Source: Selaginella moellendorffii (Eukaryota > Streptophyta > Lycopodiopsida > Selaginellales > Selaginellaceae). From it: a stretch of DNA of 64,000 nucleotides. Below the pieces are notes generated by a model that made no database searches, was not told the DNA's origin, and was given only the letters and a program-made list of their open reading frames with translations. The stretch covers positions 4,690,691 to 4,754,690 of the forward strand of contig NW_003314261.1 of the NCBI RefSeq assembly GCF_000143415.4, written 5' to 3'. A program made the translations under genes and the position numbers. Positions 33,139 to 44,719 of this stretch are shown here, one piece after another (the stretch's first letter is position 1; each line of letters begins with the position of its first letter).

Positions 33139-34779
33139 ATGGCAGCCCAGGGCACGGCGACTTGCTCTACTCCCGGCAGAGCCCCGTGCCTCATCTCCAA
33201 TCCGCCGAGGAAGACGCCGGGGAAGCTCCAGCTCCAGAGCGATCGATTCATCCCAGATCGCAGCGCCATGAATTTCGATGTCGCAAATATGCTCGTGCTC
33301 GGCAAGGAGAACTCGCATTCTCAGCAGCAGCAGCAACAGCAGCAGCATCTGAGGTACGATTGCTGCCAGGAAGAGTACAAGAAGCAGCTCGCCGAGAATC
33401 TCTTGAAAGACGCCAACATCCTCCACAAGGAGAGCCGGATTCTTGCCTTCAAGAACAGGCCTCCGCCGCCTCCCGAGGGATTTGACAAGGAATCCAGCCT
33501 CTTGTACAGCGAGAACACGGCTCCGGGCGCTTCCAGGCCTCGCAAGATGTTTAGACACATTCCCCAGGTATGTTTCCTCTCCTCTTTCTTTCTTCCGTCC
33601 ATTTGTTCTTGGGTTTAGAAATCTTCTCTTCTCACACTTGTTTTCTTCTTTCAGGCTCCAGAGAGAACTCTCGACGCACCCGAGATTCTAGACGACTACT
33701 ACCTCAACTTGCTCGACTGGGGATCAAACAACGTGGTCGCGGTCGCTCTCGGACACACCGTCTACCTCTGGAACGCGAGCACGGGTAACATCGAAGAGCT
33801 CATGCAAGCAAACGAGGAGGACGGTCCCGTGACTAGCGTTGCTTGGGCGCCCGACGGCAAGCATATCTCTGTGGGCCTTAGCAATGCGGACGTGCAGCTC
33901 TGGGATTCATTGTCTCTTCGCCAGGTACAGTGGAGTGTAGGATTGTGTCTTGGATCTCAGGAACTAAAAATGCTTGCGGTGCCGCACAGGTGCGATCTCT
34001 CAAGGCCCACTCTGCTCGAGTTGGAAGCCTGGCCTGGAATGGTCCGATTCTCAGTACCGGGGGTCGTGACAACGTTATCTTCAACCATGACGTTCGCATC
34101 CGTGAGCACGTAACTGGCAAGATGGTAGCACACCAGCAGGAAGTTTGCGGCTTGAAGTGGTCGCCTTCTGGACAGCAGCTGGCTAGCGGTGGTAATGACA
34201 ACCTTCTTCACATCTGGGATGCTGCCGCTGCTGTTTCCGGTGGTACAAGCTCGTATCTGCATCGTCTGGACGAGCATCAAGCGGCTGTCAAAGCCCTTGC
34301 CTGGTGTCCTTTCCAGAGCAATCTCTTGGCCTCCGGGGGTGGCACGGCAGACCGATGCATCAAATTCTGGAACACGCACACTGGAGCTTGCATCCAAAGC
34401 GTCGACACGGGCTCTCAGGTGTGCGCGTTGCAGTGGAGCAAGCATGAGAGAGAGCTGCTAAGTTCGCATGGATTCAGCCAGAACCAGTTGATCTTGTGGA
34501 AGTACCCGTCTATGGTGAAGATGGCGGAACTTACCGGTCACACGTCCAGAGTCTTGCACTTGGCGCAGGTAGATGTTCTTGCTTGGTTTCCATGTCAGCT
34601 GGTATCTAACCACGCTGTGTTCGTTGCAGAGTCCTGATGGCTACACAGTTGCTTCTGCCGCTGGAGACGAAACACTCAGGTTCTGGCAAGTCTTTGGCAA
34701 TCCCGACACAGCGAAAGCAGCGGTTCGAACGAAGGCAAGGGAAACATACAGTGCCTTGAACAGCCGCTGTATTCGGTAA
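33139..34779 (+). CDS. CDC20: CDC20, activator of the anaphase-promoting complex
   Basis: Four exons, 33139-33567, 33655-33924, 33990-34568 and 34630-34779, all phase 0, encode 475 residues. The N-terminus has a C-box (DRFIPDR), needed to contact APC/C, and a KEN box (GKENSH), followed by a glutamine run. Seven WD40 repeats follow ([48 protein letters not shown] and others) forming the substrate-binding propeller. The last two residues are Ile-Arg, the IR tail that docks on APC3, which supports both the family and the chosen stop. It drives ubiquitination of cyclin B and securin at the metaphase-anaphase transition. The C-box has Asp where Ser or Asn is common. Confidence 0.95.
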
Positions 34780-35301
34780 GCGTATCAATTTCTTGTAAGT
34801 TTGCATTGCTTCCGGAGCTTGTATGTATGATGCATCCATGTCTTAGGTTAGGAAGTCCATGATCGCGAACCAGCGCGATCGTGGCAAAATGGCGTTCCTC
34901 GACGCCATCGGTTCTAATACTTCTCTGTGAGTGTTTTCTTGTTTTTCTATTTTTGTTTTTACAGTTCTGCGCATGGAGAAACATGCAATTTTCAAAAAAC
35001 ACAGGTTTGAGAATTACTGTTTGTGGTGGATTTGTTCTAAGATAAGTTTTGCAGGACGAGCCATGAACTACCATAGGAGATAGGCTGTCCAGCTCTAATG
35101 ATGATAATAAGATCAGGTAACTCTGGCCAACTTGGAAAAATCGTCAAACAATTCTCATTTTGCAGGTCGCAGCGCTCGTCCCCCACCCCAAACACCACCA
35201 GGTCATTCCTTTCATGTTGTTCCACTTTTTGTTTTTTTCTCGCTAAGAGCAACTACACAGGGTCCAGACGCAGTTTGTGGAGAGAGATGGAGAGAACTTC
35301 T
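34780..35301. other. Convergent 3' regions of CDC20 and the next gene
   Basis: No independent gene is recognised. Probably 3' untranslated sequence of both neighbours. Confidence 0.4.
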
Positions 35302-36773
35302 TTAGAGCCTTGTAAGCAACGCAAACATCTCCTCGGACTCTCCAAACTCCCACTCGGCATACGTGGCCTGGTCAAGTGCATCACCGTGGCCCTCCTCTTC
35401 CTCTTCCTGGTTGTGAACCAGGATACTGTTCCATTCTCTCCAGTCACGGGGCTCCTCTCTCGTCGGATCAAAGCAGTGTGGTGACCGCAGGCGTAGTAGC
35501 TGCCGCACAAACAATGGTGCTTCCACTGGACACCCGGTAGTCGTCTCATGGTGGACAACCATGCTCGGTTCCTTCTTCGCCAGCAGATGGCTACTTATCG
35601 TTGTCAATCTCAGGTTTGTCTCCATACCTGATGGTAGACGATCAGGATTGTCAAGCCTGCAGCATACCGAGCAGATTTTCATGATCCAAGGAAAAAGCAA
35701 GAACTACAATGAGTGCATACCAGCGGAATAGCGGCCTTTTCCAGCAACGCCATTTAGCGATCACGTCCTCGTCTGCCGCTGGCTGAAAAGAGTTATGTTA
35801 AACGAGGCAAGAAATGAAACACCAATTACCATGAACTGGTACTTGCTGGCTTGACAACAAGGAAACGAGTTGCAGGGGCCAAGCAAGTGCCTCAGATCGG
35901 CATCTGTAGCAAAAACGAAGGAAGTAAGAGATGGGAGCACTTGAGAGCTAGGAAATAGTGTGTTGCCACACTCACAGGTGATGTCTATGGCAAAGGCAAC
36001 CGGAAGCAGAGCCCCGAGCAGGAAGAGCCGCGCGTGTTGCAGTGCGACAGCCACATTCTCCTGATGCGTCAGGAAAGGAAGTGGCCGCATGAGCTTCGCC
36101 AACGGAGAGTTCTCTGCGTGTAGAGCATGCAGGAGAAGTACGATCTCTTCCTCGCTCAACTCCTCCACCTCCGAGGCCGGCCGGGCATTCACTAGGATCG
36201 CCTGGAATCCATGCTCCTGTGTGAGGAACTGGAGCTCCTCGGGACATCCGGCTTCAACCTGGCAGGCGGCGTAGGGGTTTCTTTCCGCGAGTGTCTGCGA
36301 GAATGGCGATTAGAAGTGCGAAGATACATAGGCGCACGCTTACCGATTTGTCTGGTGTTAGGAAATACTCGGACTTGGCCAGTGCGTCAACCTCACGGCG
36401 AGCCTGATGAGCTGAAACTTTGCAAGAGAGTAAACGAGGGAACTGAAAAGAAAAACCACCCACCTGGTTCGTGCAACCACGTCAAGGCGTGTTGGAGGGA
36501 ACCAGCACGCACACTCTGAGAGATTTCCCGGACGACATCGCTGGAAACTCCGAGGGGAAGGCTTCCAGCATAGAGCAGCATGACAAGGTCGTATAGGTTC
36601 CCATCCCTTTCTGGGTAAGCGGTGTGATAGAGATTCCTACGGAAACCCCTCAACGCGCGCCCTATGTTTAGCGTCCGAGACACTGCTGGAGCATACTCTT
36701 TCCCGACGTGGGAGCAGAGCTCGACCACGTCGCTATGCAGAGAGAGCTTCCCTTCTTCCTCCGTGTACGTCAT
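35302..36773 (-). CDS. Unrecognised protein, multi-exon
   Basis: A consistent model of about six exons can be spliced: 36464-36773, an exon starting 36411, an exon near 36290-35987, one encoding YADLRHLLGPCNSFPCC, one encoding PAADEDVIAKWRCWKRPLFR, and a last exon ending at the stop at 35302. Splice phases agree at every junction I checked. The product (roughly 350 residues) is mostly alpha-helical in character, with an acidic segment EVEELSEEEIVLLLHALHAE, a hydrophobic stretch LFLLGALLPVAFAIDI and an acidic QEEEEEGHGDAL near the end. I recognise no domain. Introns of host-typical size and good codon continuity argue it is real. It may be lineage-specific. It is divergent from the mTERF gene. 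Confidence 0.6.
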
Positions 36774-37308
36774 AGTTGCCAACCTTTGTGGCAAATCTTG
36801 CCAAATTATATGCCCTAAAAGGGTTTGCGAAATTTTAAAGGATTTGTAAATCTAAACAATAACATAAATTTTTGGCTTGCTTAAGCAAATCTGTAAAAGG
36901 AAAGATGGTAATGAATATACTTAGAATATATTTGAATATTTTTAGGATTTTCAACAGTTGTTATTTATTTAGATTAATTTTATATGTTTATAATTTATAA
37001 ACTTTTTTAAACACTTTCTAGAATATTCTTTTTTATTCTACCATATGCAATAAGATTAATCTTGATTTACAAATTATAAACATATTTATAATTATTGATG
37101 TTGTTGCATGCACAGTAAATTATTGAAATTAAAATTTGATGAAATAAAAAATCTTCTCATTTCAAGGTGGTGACTTTTTCTCTTTTTCTCTCTCTTTTCT
37201 CAGGTACTGCATTTTATTCTATCCAGTGTGTGCCCTAACTGGGATGGAGCAAGCAAGATCCACAGCTCTAGCAGGTCAGCCGCTCCTCCTCTAGGGTTCT
37301 TGTCCGAA
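36774..37308. other. AT-rich shared upstream region
   Basis: About 530 bp, strongly AT-rich between 36830 and 37150. It separates two divergent genes and presumably contains both promoters. Confidence 0.45.
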
Positions 37309-38589
37309 ATGGCGGCACACTCGAGCGACGACCTCGTCGATCCAGGCTTCCTCGCCGAGACCGGGTTAGACAAGCTAGTGTCGCTCTACACGGACAGGAT
37401 TGACAAGAATGGGCAGTCCAGCAGCAGCACGGCATTCAATCTCTCGGGAGTGATCATCTTCCTGGTGAAGAACGGCTTCTCGCGGCGCCACATCAGCGAC
37501 GCATTCCGAGCACAGCCATGTCTGTTCAAGGTCGCCTACGATCAAGCCAAGTTCGACAAGATCCTGGCCATTCTCCGCGAGCTCGGCGACGAGAAGCAAG
37601 TCCACCGGATCGTCCGGATCGTCCCCCAGGTGGTGGCGCAGGACCCCGCCAGCCTCTCCGCCAGGATCGCGAGCCTGGGGCGGCTGGGGATCGGCAAGAG
37701 CGACATCCCCAAGCGCCCGATCTTGCTCACGGTGGAGGACCTCGAGGAGAAGACGCGGCTGGTTTGCAGCCTCGGCGTGTCCAGGAAAGCTTTCGGGCTG
37801 GTGCTCCAGAAATCCAGAGGCGCCGCCACGCTGAGCCTGGAGATGTGGAAGATCAAGCTGGCGTTCGTGGCGGAGAGGTCCGTGGTGGGGAAGAACTTGG
37901 AGCGCATTCTTCTCCGCTACCCGTGGTTCTTCAAGAGCAGCAACGTGACCATGGAGGAGTGCATGCCGCTGTTCAAGCGCCACGGCCTGGATGGCGAGAG
38001 GATGGCGCAGATGGTGGCCTGGTACCCGGGATCTCTCCGCTCCGCCGCGACGCTCCCGGCGAGAGAGGACGTTCTCCGCTCGGCGGGGCTGAGCAGGAGC
38101 GCCAGATCTTACAAGTCGGCGCTCAGCATCGCGGCGCTGACAAAGATGGAGATCATCCCGGAGCGGCTGGAGAGGATGAGCGCGTTTGGCTTCTCCACTG
38201 CGCAAGTCCACGAGATGTTTCGGAAGCAGCCGAGGATCCTGCGCGTGGGTGACGAGTCGCTGAAGCTCAAGATGAGGTTTCTGCTCGACTGCGTCAAGCT
38301 GCCCCGGGAGAAGATGCTCAAGTCGCCGACTTACATGCTCTACAGCCTCGAGAAGCGGTTGAGGCCGCGGTTCCGGGTGGCGGCGCTGGTTTTGCTCAGC
38401 GGATTGATGAGGCAGGACGTGGACATCAAGTGGAAGGGCGTGTTCTACTACACCAATGCGAACTTTCGGAAGATGGTGCTGGGATGGAGCCCGGCGGCTG
38501 TCAAGATCTACGACTCCGTGGTCAAGGTGAAACCGGCGGAGAAGAAACCGGTGGTGGCGAAGAAGAAGCAGAGCAAGACCAGTGGTTAG
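37309..38589 (+). CDS. mTERF-family organellar transcription/RNA-binding protein
   Basis: Intronless frame; the first ATG in frame is 37309, giving 426 residues (an open extension upstream starts with GTG and is probably leader). The protein is built of repeated three-helix mTERF units with the proline-containing signature, for example IVPQVVAQDPASLSARIASLGRLGI, LRYPWFFKSSNVTMEECMPLFKRHGL and FRKQPRILRVGDESLKLKMRFLLD. The C-terminus is lysine-rich. Plant mTERF proteins act in chloroplast or mitochondrial transcription, splicing or ribosome biogenesis. A targeting peptide is not evident from this start, so the compartment is open. The coding region is markedly GC-rich compared with its flanks. 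Confidence 0.85.
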   Translation: MAAHSSDDLVDPGFLAETGLDKLVSLYTDRIDKNGQSSSSTAFNLSGVIIFLVKNGFSRRHISDAFRAQPCLFKVAYDQAKFDKILAILRELGDEKQVHRIVRIVPQVVAQDPASLSARIASLGRLGIGKSDIPKRPILLTVEDLEEKTRLVCSLGVSRKAFGLVLQKSRGAATLSLEMWKIKLAFVAERSVVGKNLERILLRYPWFFKSSNVTMEECMPLFKRHGLDGERMAQMVAWYPGSLRSAATLPAREDVLRSAGLSRSARSYKSALSIAALTKMEIIPERLERMSAFGFSTAQVHEMFRKQPRILRVGDESLKLKMRFLLDCVKLPREKMLKSPTYMLYSLEKRLRPRFRVAALVLLSGLMRQDVDIKWKGVFYYTNANFRKMVLGWSPAAVKIYDSVVKVKPAEKKPVVAKKKQSKTSG

Positions 38590-38879
38590 AAGTTGGGACC
38601 GCTGCAGGAAGAAGAAAGCTTTACCGACAGTGGCAATCCCCGTGAAGAAGGAACGTAAAGAACAGCGAAAGCAAGCAATGCTGGGGACGCTGGAGGGAAG
38701 AAAAAATGGAGCTCATCCCTTTTCAGGAGTCCCCGTGAAGAAGAAAGCAGGAAATATGCGAACGTAAAGGACAAGGACTGGACTCTACGAAAACTCGAAG
38801 CAAAGAGAGCAAAGCCAAAAAAAAAATGGAGCTCAAGCTACCTCGATTCGTGGACTACTTTCCAGCAGGATGGGATGGA
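38590..38879. other. Short spacer between convergent genes
   Basis: Contains the 3' ends of the mTERF and DUF1279 genes. A near-direct repeat (gaagaaagc...aaatggagctca) occurs around 38705 and 38825. Confidence 0.4.
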
Positions 38880-39347
38880 TCACAGGCGAGCTTTGATCCG
38901 GGTGAGGAGGCGATGAACTGGCGGCGTGAGCATGACAGTGATTGGAACACGGACTGGGAAGAGAGCCTTGTTGCAGAGAAGAGCCAGGCCCAGAGCTCCC
39001 ATGGCCCCATCCGATCGCTTCTTCTCCTTGGACGGAGGAGCAGAAGGGTCGGCGTCGGCGCCGCTGGGATCATCGATCTTCTGGGCCATGTCGGGACTGC
39101 CGCTGCTCTCCTCGGATTCGCTCCAGACTCGCTCCACTCCGGCGGCGCCGCTGGGTGTGTCCTCGGGGGCTTTCTTGGAGACGAGCCCCACTTTCTCCAG
39201 GAGCGCTACCACATCGACGTTGTTCTTGATGGCCAGGTAGATGGTCCCGGTGGAGATGGCGGACACGGAGAAATGCACGCCCACCGCGACCTTGCCATAC
39301 CTTTCACTCAGCTCGCGCAGCCGCAGCGCCCACGACGCCGACGCCAT
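38880..39347 (-). CDS. DUF1279 / FAM210-like membrane protein
   Basis: Single-exon frame of 155 residues from the ATG at 39347 (MASASWALRLRELSERYGK). The core YGKVAVGVHFSVSAISTGTI, then a charged acidic linker, then GALGLALLCNKALFPVRVPITVMLTPPV, is the DUF1279 (FAM210A/B) pattern: a helical hairpin placed in the mitochondrial or plastid membrane. Animal FAM210 proteins affect mitochondrial translation and function; the plant role is unknown. The family core is interrupted by an unusually long Ser/Pro/Glu-rich linker (about residues 50-105). An upstream open extension is in the 5' leader. It is divergent from the P450 gene. Confidence 0.8.
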   Translation of the reverse strand: MASASWALRLRELSERYGKVAVGVHFSVSAISTGTIYLAIKNNVDVVALLEKVGLVSKKAPEDTPSGAAGVERVWSESEESSGSPDMAQKIDDPSGADADPSAPPSKEKKRSDGAMGALGLALLCNKALFPVRVPITVMLTPPVHRLLTRIKARL

Positions 39348-39424
39348 TGGGTCGATCAATGGATTGATCGACCGATCTAGGAGGGAGAGAAATACAAAAG
39401 CCCTAGGTAGAGAAACTCGGTTAA

Positions 39425-39560
39425 ACTCTCTCTCTCTCTCCATCCATGCAAAGTTCGCATAAATATTTTTGAGAGCTAGATTGGTTCTCTCCTTCCATAG
39501 CACTAAAGTTTTAGAAGATTAATCTCTCTCTCTCTCTCTCTCTCTCATTCTCTCTCTCAT
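39425..39560. repeat. CT microsatellites in divergent promoter region
   Basis: Two (CT)n runs, about 39427-39441 and 39523-39558. Pyrimidine-rich tracts near the start site are common in plant promoters, here upstream of the DUF1279 gene and/or the P450. Confidence 0.7.
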
Positions 39561-39794
39561 GCATGAGAGATTGTTAGAGCTCCATCGCTAGCACTAGCTA
39601 AAACTCTCGCAAGAATGATTTTATGTAATTTTTATTCGGGTTTAAATGACCTTTCTCAGAAACAAACGCTCTCATTCTAGAACTTTTTCCTTTTACTGGT
39701 CAAGAAAAAAGAAAAAAAGAAACAAAGAGAAAAACTCGACCGACTCCAAGCGACTTCAAAGTCAATTAATAGAGTTTGCTAATTTGCGAGAGCT

Positions 39795-41394
39795 ATGGAG
39801 ACGTGGATCGCTCCGCTTGCAGTGCTCTTCGGGCTCTCCGTGGCTCTCCTCCTGAAATCATGGATTCTTCGCCAACCATCTGGAGGAGCTGGATGCTCGC
39901 TGCCGCCATCGCCAAGGGCACTCCCATTAATCGGGCACTTGCATCTGGTTCTTGGCAAGCATCTCCACCGTGCCTTCGGGGAAATCGCTCGAGAGCACGG
40001 CCCCTGTGTGTTCCTCAAGTTTGGGAGCTCTCCTCACTTGGTCATCTCCTCTGCCCAAGCCGCCAGAGAGGCCATCCGAGTCCGCGACTCCACTTATTCT
40101 TCCAGGCCTTTCCTATCACCAGGTCAGTGTCCAGTGATAATTGAGTCTGTAGACTGTGACCCTCGACGCTCGTTCTATCTATCCAGCCAAGATTTTCGGT
40201 GCCGATGGAATTCTATGGACGCCCTATGGCGAGTACTGGCGAAACGTGAGGAAGCTTTGCACTCTGGAGCTACTGACGTTGAGGCAAATCGAGCTCTCGC
40301 AAGCCGCGAGAGCCGAGGAGATGGCTCTGGCCGTGGCAAAGCTTGTGGAGGCCTCGAGGGGTCCAATGCCGCGCACTGTTAGCCTCACGCAGGTGATCTC
40401 GGATGTTACTTACGGCATGATCTTGCGAAAAGTTGTGGGGAATGGCCACCGGAGGAACGAGGAAGCTCTGCGGTTTAAGCACTTGCTAAAGGAGGTGTTC
40501 GTCGCGGCGGGAGAGTTTTACGTGGGAGACACCATGCCATGGCTGCAGTGGCTCGACTTGAGAAAAGCGGCCCATGCCAAGCGCTTGTACAAGCAAGTTG
40601 ACGAGTACATGCAGCGGCTTGTCGACGAGCAGCGCAGGAAAGGCGGGGATATTGGCGACGATTTCATCAGCATAATGCTGCGAAACGAGCTCTTCTCCAA
40701 GTCGGATTCCTTCATGAAGGCAATCGTCCTGGTGAGTTCCTGATCTTGTTAAATTAGCATTGGAAACTATTGTTATCATCTCTATTCGCAGGACATGATC
40801 GGTGCTGGAACAGACACTAGCGCAGTGACGATCGAGTGGGCGATGGCGGAGCTCATCAACAATCCCAGAATCATGTCCAGGCTCCTGGAAGAGCTACACA
40901 GCGTGGTCGGGCCATCGTCACTCAAGGTAGAAGAAGCCCACCTCGACAAACTCGTCTATCTGGACGCAGTGGTGAAAGAAACCCTTCGTCTCCATCCGCC
41001 TGCTGCGATACTCATCTTCCAGGCGGCACAGCCATGCCAGGTGATGGACTACTTTGTTCCGGAGGGAACACGGGTCTTCATCAATAACTATGAGATCGCC
41101 AGGGATGAGCGCTGCTGGGAGGAGCCTCTCAAGTTCAAGCCGGAGCGGTTTGTGGAGAGAAACATCGACATTGTTGGCGTGCGCGACTTTGAGATGCTCC
41201 CTTTTGGATCTGGAAGAAGAGGGTGCCCCGGAATCCAGCTTGGTTTGCGAGTGGTGCATTTCGTCCTGGCCAACCTTGTGCATGGCTTTGAGTGGAAGAA
41301 CCCTAGCGGCAAGGAACTTGACATGAGTGAAGGATCTGGTTTGACACTACCTAGAGCAGTTCCTCTTGAGCTTACTATATCATCAAGAATTTAA
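39795..41394 (+). CDS. Cytochrome P450 (A-type, CYP71-clan-like)
   Basis: Three exons, 39795-40122, 40187-40731 and 40792-41394, encode 491 residues. An N-terminal membrane anchor (about residues 5-22) is followed by a proline hinge (PPSPRALPLIGHLHL). The I-helix AGTDTS (about 296-301), the E-x-x-R pair in KETLR (about 354), PERF (about 409) and the heme-binding FGSGRRGCPG with Cys near 436 are all intact, so the enzyme should be an active ER monooxygenase. The second intron just before the I-helix sits at the position conserved in A-type P450s. These act in specialised metabolism (phenolics, terpenoids and others). The substrate cannot be told, and I do not assign a CYP number. Confidence 0.92.
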
Positions 41395-42964
41395 AGCTCT
41401 TTTGTTTTAACTTACAAGTAAACTTTTTATACTTTTTCTTAGTGAAAATCCTTCGATATTAAACTTCGATATCCATACCTTATTAATGCTATAAATTTAT
41501 TATACAACTGAGTCTTATTATCCTAAAATTCATTGAGAGGAGGTAAAATAATATATAGATAAAGTAAGTATATTTTCAATTAAGAAATGTTTTAGGTATT
41601 TAATTTAAGACATTATTAAATTATGTAAAGGATAAAGTTAAACAAAAAAGCAACATAAGAGAGCAAAAAAAAATTTTAAAAAGATAAAAAAGAGCACAAA
41701 TGCAAAACCTACTACAGTAAGTTCTTGAATTTAAAGTTTTTTTTATTTAAAATAATATTTAATGGAGGTTTTGGGTTGTATTGCTTCCTTATATAACACT
41801 ATTATGGATTATGCAAAAAATTTCACTAGTTTTGTGGTAACACTGTTTAATATTTTCTTTAATTTACAAATTTTTATAAATAGTTCATTTAAGGCTTCTC
41901 TAAAATCACTATTCTTTTAATACAACTCACTATATAAAAAAAAAATTATTTAAATTTTTTTTGATTTTCTAGAGTCTTCACTACTATTATTAATGAGTAG
42001 AACTTTGAGGTTAATTTAAAGTACTAATATCACAAACTATCAAATATTTAAAAAGGTGAAATTTATAAAATTAAATTTACTAAGTCCTGGAGCAAGAGAA
42101 AAGGGTTAAAGAAGTTATGTCATAACATTTTAGTTTGTCAATGCATATCATAAGTATGAATAAAGATTTTAATATACTTACATATATAGAGTCATCAAAA
42201 CTATTATTTAATTAATATCAATGTTTTTGAGACATTAAAATGCTTTATTGCTAAGGTGTTATAACATATGTGGACAACATATAATTACATCTCATTGTCA
42301 TACAATTAAGTATGTCTTATTATTTGATAAATTAACTTGGGTATTCCTTTAGTGATTGTATTTTGAGACATTTATTTCATCATGCTTATATTTTTTAGTT
42401 AGTTGTAAATTTTCAATAACAATATCCACTTAACATCACATTAATTATTTATGTATTTGCCATCTCTCTATATTTTTTACCAGTTTAGAGTGTTACTTAT
42501 ATATTTGCTATCACTACTACTACTACCTAATTTGGATTAATTGAGGGTTTGATTAAATTAGTTTCGAGAGCAAAAATGTTTAACACAAATTCATATTTTC
42601 TTCTCTATTATTTTAATATTTTATTATTAATTTTGTCATCTCCTAACAAGCTCTTAAAATCTTAATAAAAATATAAATTATATTTTATTTTAATTCCATA
42701 TTTAATATTTTAAAATAATTCCTATTTCTATTTTAATATTTTTATCAATTGAAATTTTTTGAGGATATGTAATTAAAATATCCTTGAAGGGGAGAAATTG
42801 GGAAGCATAACACCTAGACTTAGTTATGTGCTTTTGAGTTTACTAAGAACATAATCAAAGTTAGATAAAATAAATATTTATAATGAAGTGTAAGTAAGTT
42901 TATAAGATATAATTATTTAATCTAATAGTTTTACATAAGAAACAAGCAAGTATATTCCTACTTT
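41395..42964. other. Long AT-rich intergenic region
   Basis: About 1.57 kb with very low GC and no open frame, transposon motif or RNA gene that I can recognise. Confidence 0.5.
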
Positions 42965-44089
42965 TCAAAGGGGCAATTCCTCCTTTCCCCTGTTCTTCTT
43001 CTTCCCCTTGGGCTTCTTCCCATCAATCTTCCTGTAGATCCAGTGCTGCCCATCCGGCTCCACCCGCAGCCCCTTGAGACGTGCAAAGAGATCCACCGCC
43101 CTGCGCACGCCGTGGTAGTCGGCTCCATTGAAGTAATCGTGCCCAAACATGATGGATTTGCCGTCGGGCCGCATGAGCGACCACGCGAGATTGATGTCCG
43201 TCCACGCCGAGTGAAAATCGTGCCCGGCGTCCACCTCGATCAGATCCGCCGAGATGCCCAGCTCGCACAGCTTGTAGAGCCCCGTGTTGGTGGAGAATGG
43301 CACCGGCACAATGTTATTGCTAGCGTTGGAGAAGGCCACATTTTGCAAGAACTGGTTGAAGAGCATCACATTGCCGTGCTCCTGCCGGATGTCCGTGAAG
43401 ACCTTGCGAAACCCTGGCCAGCCCCGGAAATCATCCAGGCAGAAGATCACGAAATCACTGCCGCCTTGCTGCTGCTCGCGGATGAGCTTGGCGAGGTGGA
43501 TCGCCGACGCGCCCAGGAAGGATCCGAGCTCCACCACGATTTTGGGGCGGATTTCCTGGACGAGGCGCGCAAATACGGGGTGATCTGAGCCCCAGCCTTT
43601 GATCTTGTGGGGCTTGAGGAGGCGGGCAATGTGGGGGGGCGGGAAGGCCGTGAAGGGCGACGTGCCGTCAAACACCTCGTCAATGACGGCCGCGCGGGCG
43701 GAGGCGGCGTCTCGGCCCCGCGACGGCGCCGCCTGGCAGTCGTAGTGGAAGCGGAGGAGGTCGTCCGGCAGCGATCTGACGTGGCTCACGAATCCATCGT
43801 CGGATTGAGGCTGGATATTCGCCACGTTGTCGCCCAGATTCGCTTCCTTCTTCTCTTGGATCGACGGCGATGAAGACGAGCACGCGGTCAATGCAGCGGA
43901 GGAAGAAGACGAAGAGGGCGACGAGGAAGGGAATGATGAAGATTGGAGAGGAGGAGGCGAGCTAGGAGAAGTTCTCACAATTGGAGACGCTAGAAATCCG
44001 AGCGTGAAGGCCACGATCAGCGCGAAGAGCATCACCACCAAATTGCTGCAGTAGCTGCTGGGAGCGCTCCCAAACTGGTGCTTCTTCAT
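42965..44089 (-). CDS. Membrane-anchored class I SAM-dependent methyltransferase-like protein
   Basis: Single exon; the first true ATG in frame is 44089 (MKKHQFGS), giving 374 residues. A type II signal anchor (NLVVMLFALIVAFTLGFL, about residues 16-34) is followed by a Ser/Pro-rich stem. The catalytic region has VVELGSFLGASAIHLAKL (about 185-202), matching the SAM-binding motif I, and later FCLDDFRGWP and ADLIEVDAGHDFHSA. This arrangement resembles the Methyltransf_24 class. A Golgi lumen location is plausible, suggesting modification of a wall polymer or glycan; the substrate is unknown. The lysine-rich tail (KKPKGKKKNRGK) is unusual for a luminal C-terminus. Confidence 0.8.
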   Translation of the reverse strand: MKKHQFGSAPSSYCSNLVVMLFALIVAFTLGFLASPIVRTSPSSPPPLQSSSFPSSSPSSSSSSAALTACSSSSPSIQEKKEANLGDNVANIQPQSDDGFVSHVRSLPDDLLRFHYDCQAAPSRGRDAASARAAVIDEVFDGTSPFTAFPPPHIARLLKPHKIKGWGSDHPVFARLVQEIRPKIVVELGSFLGASAIHLAKLIREQQQGGSDFVIFCLDDFRGWPGFRKVFTDIRQEHGNVMLFNQFLQNVAFSNASNNIVPVPFSTNTGLYKLCELGISADLIEVDAGHDFHSAWTDINLAWSLMRPDGKSIMFGHDYFNGADYHGVRRAVDLFARLKGLRVEPDGQHWIYRKIDGKKPKGKKKNRGKEELPL

Positions 44090-44719
44090 TGCTGTTCTTC
44101 CTCGTCGCACTAGAAAATGAAAGAACGAGGAGGTGAAAAAGAAAAGAGATCGATCCTACGAATTGAGAGCCCCACTCTTAGCTTCCTAGCCAGTGATACT
44201 GCGCTATCGTCCAGGGCGGGTGTGGCGTTCGAGTCCTGGGATCCACCATTACCCCACGCTTTCCCTGCAAAAGAGAGACACCACCACCACTGCCACCATA
44301 TCTTAACCAAAATTCCATCTCACAAATGTACCGTAATGGAGGATCTTCCAAAGAAAAGAAAGAAAGCGATGCTTCGTTTACTTTCTCTTCCCCGTTGGAC
44401 GATGCGTCGGTTTCTTCGAACCACTGCACGGACTCACTTGAATGGAATCTGTTAGCAAAAAAATCTCTGGAGAGTTCTTCCAGTCGGTTTTTAGATCTCG
44501 ATCGATCACAGCAAGGACCTGACACTTACCTCTCGATTTTTCTTCGTTTCTCGCTCGCGAGCTTCTCGTGAAAAGATGAAGCCCGAGTTTTCGGTACCTG
44601 TCTTGGTTTGCGAGAAACGTGTGCTGTGGAAAAAGCATTTCAATGAATCATGAGTACAATGAAAGGAAACTAGCTAGTACGAAACCGAAAGAGAGAGAAT
44701 ACCAGCAGCCGGTTACTAG
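44090..44719. other. Spacer between two minus-strand genes
   Basis: Small open frames on both strands here lack domains or splice support. It is likely the promoter and leader of the methyltransferase gene and the 3' end of the PLAC8 gene. Confidence 0.4.

Noticed and set aside
37228..37308. Longer N-terminus for the mTERF protein
   Set aside because: The open extension starts with GTG; the first ATG is 37309.
37375..38252. Long open frames antisense and in other frames within the mTERF gene
   Set aside because: Shadows caused by high GC content; no motifs.
44178..44638. Minus-strand open frames of 86-115 residues upstream of the methyltransferase
   Set aside because: No domains and position fits a promoter/leader; no phase-consistent splicing to a neighbour.
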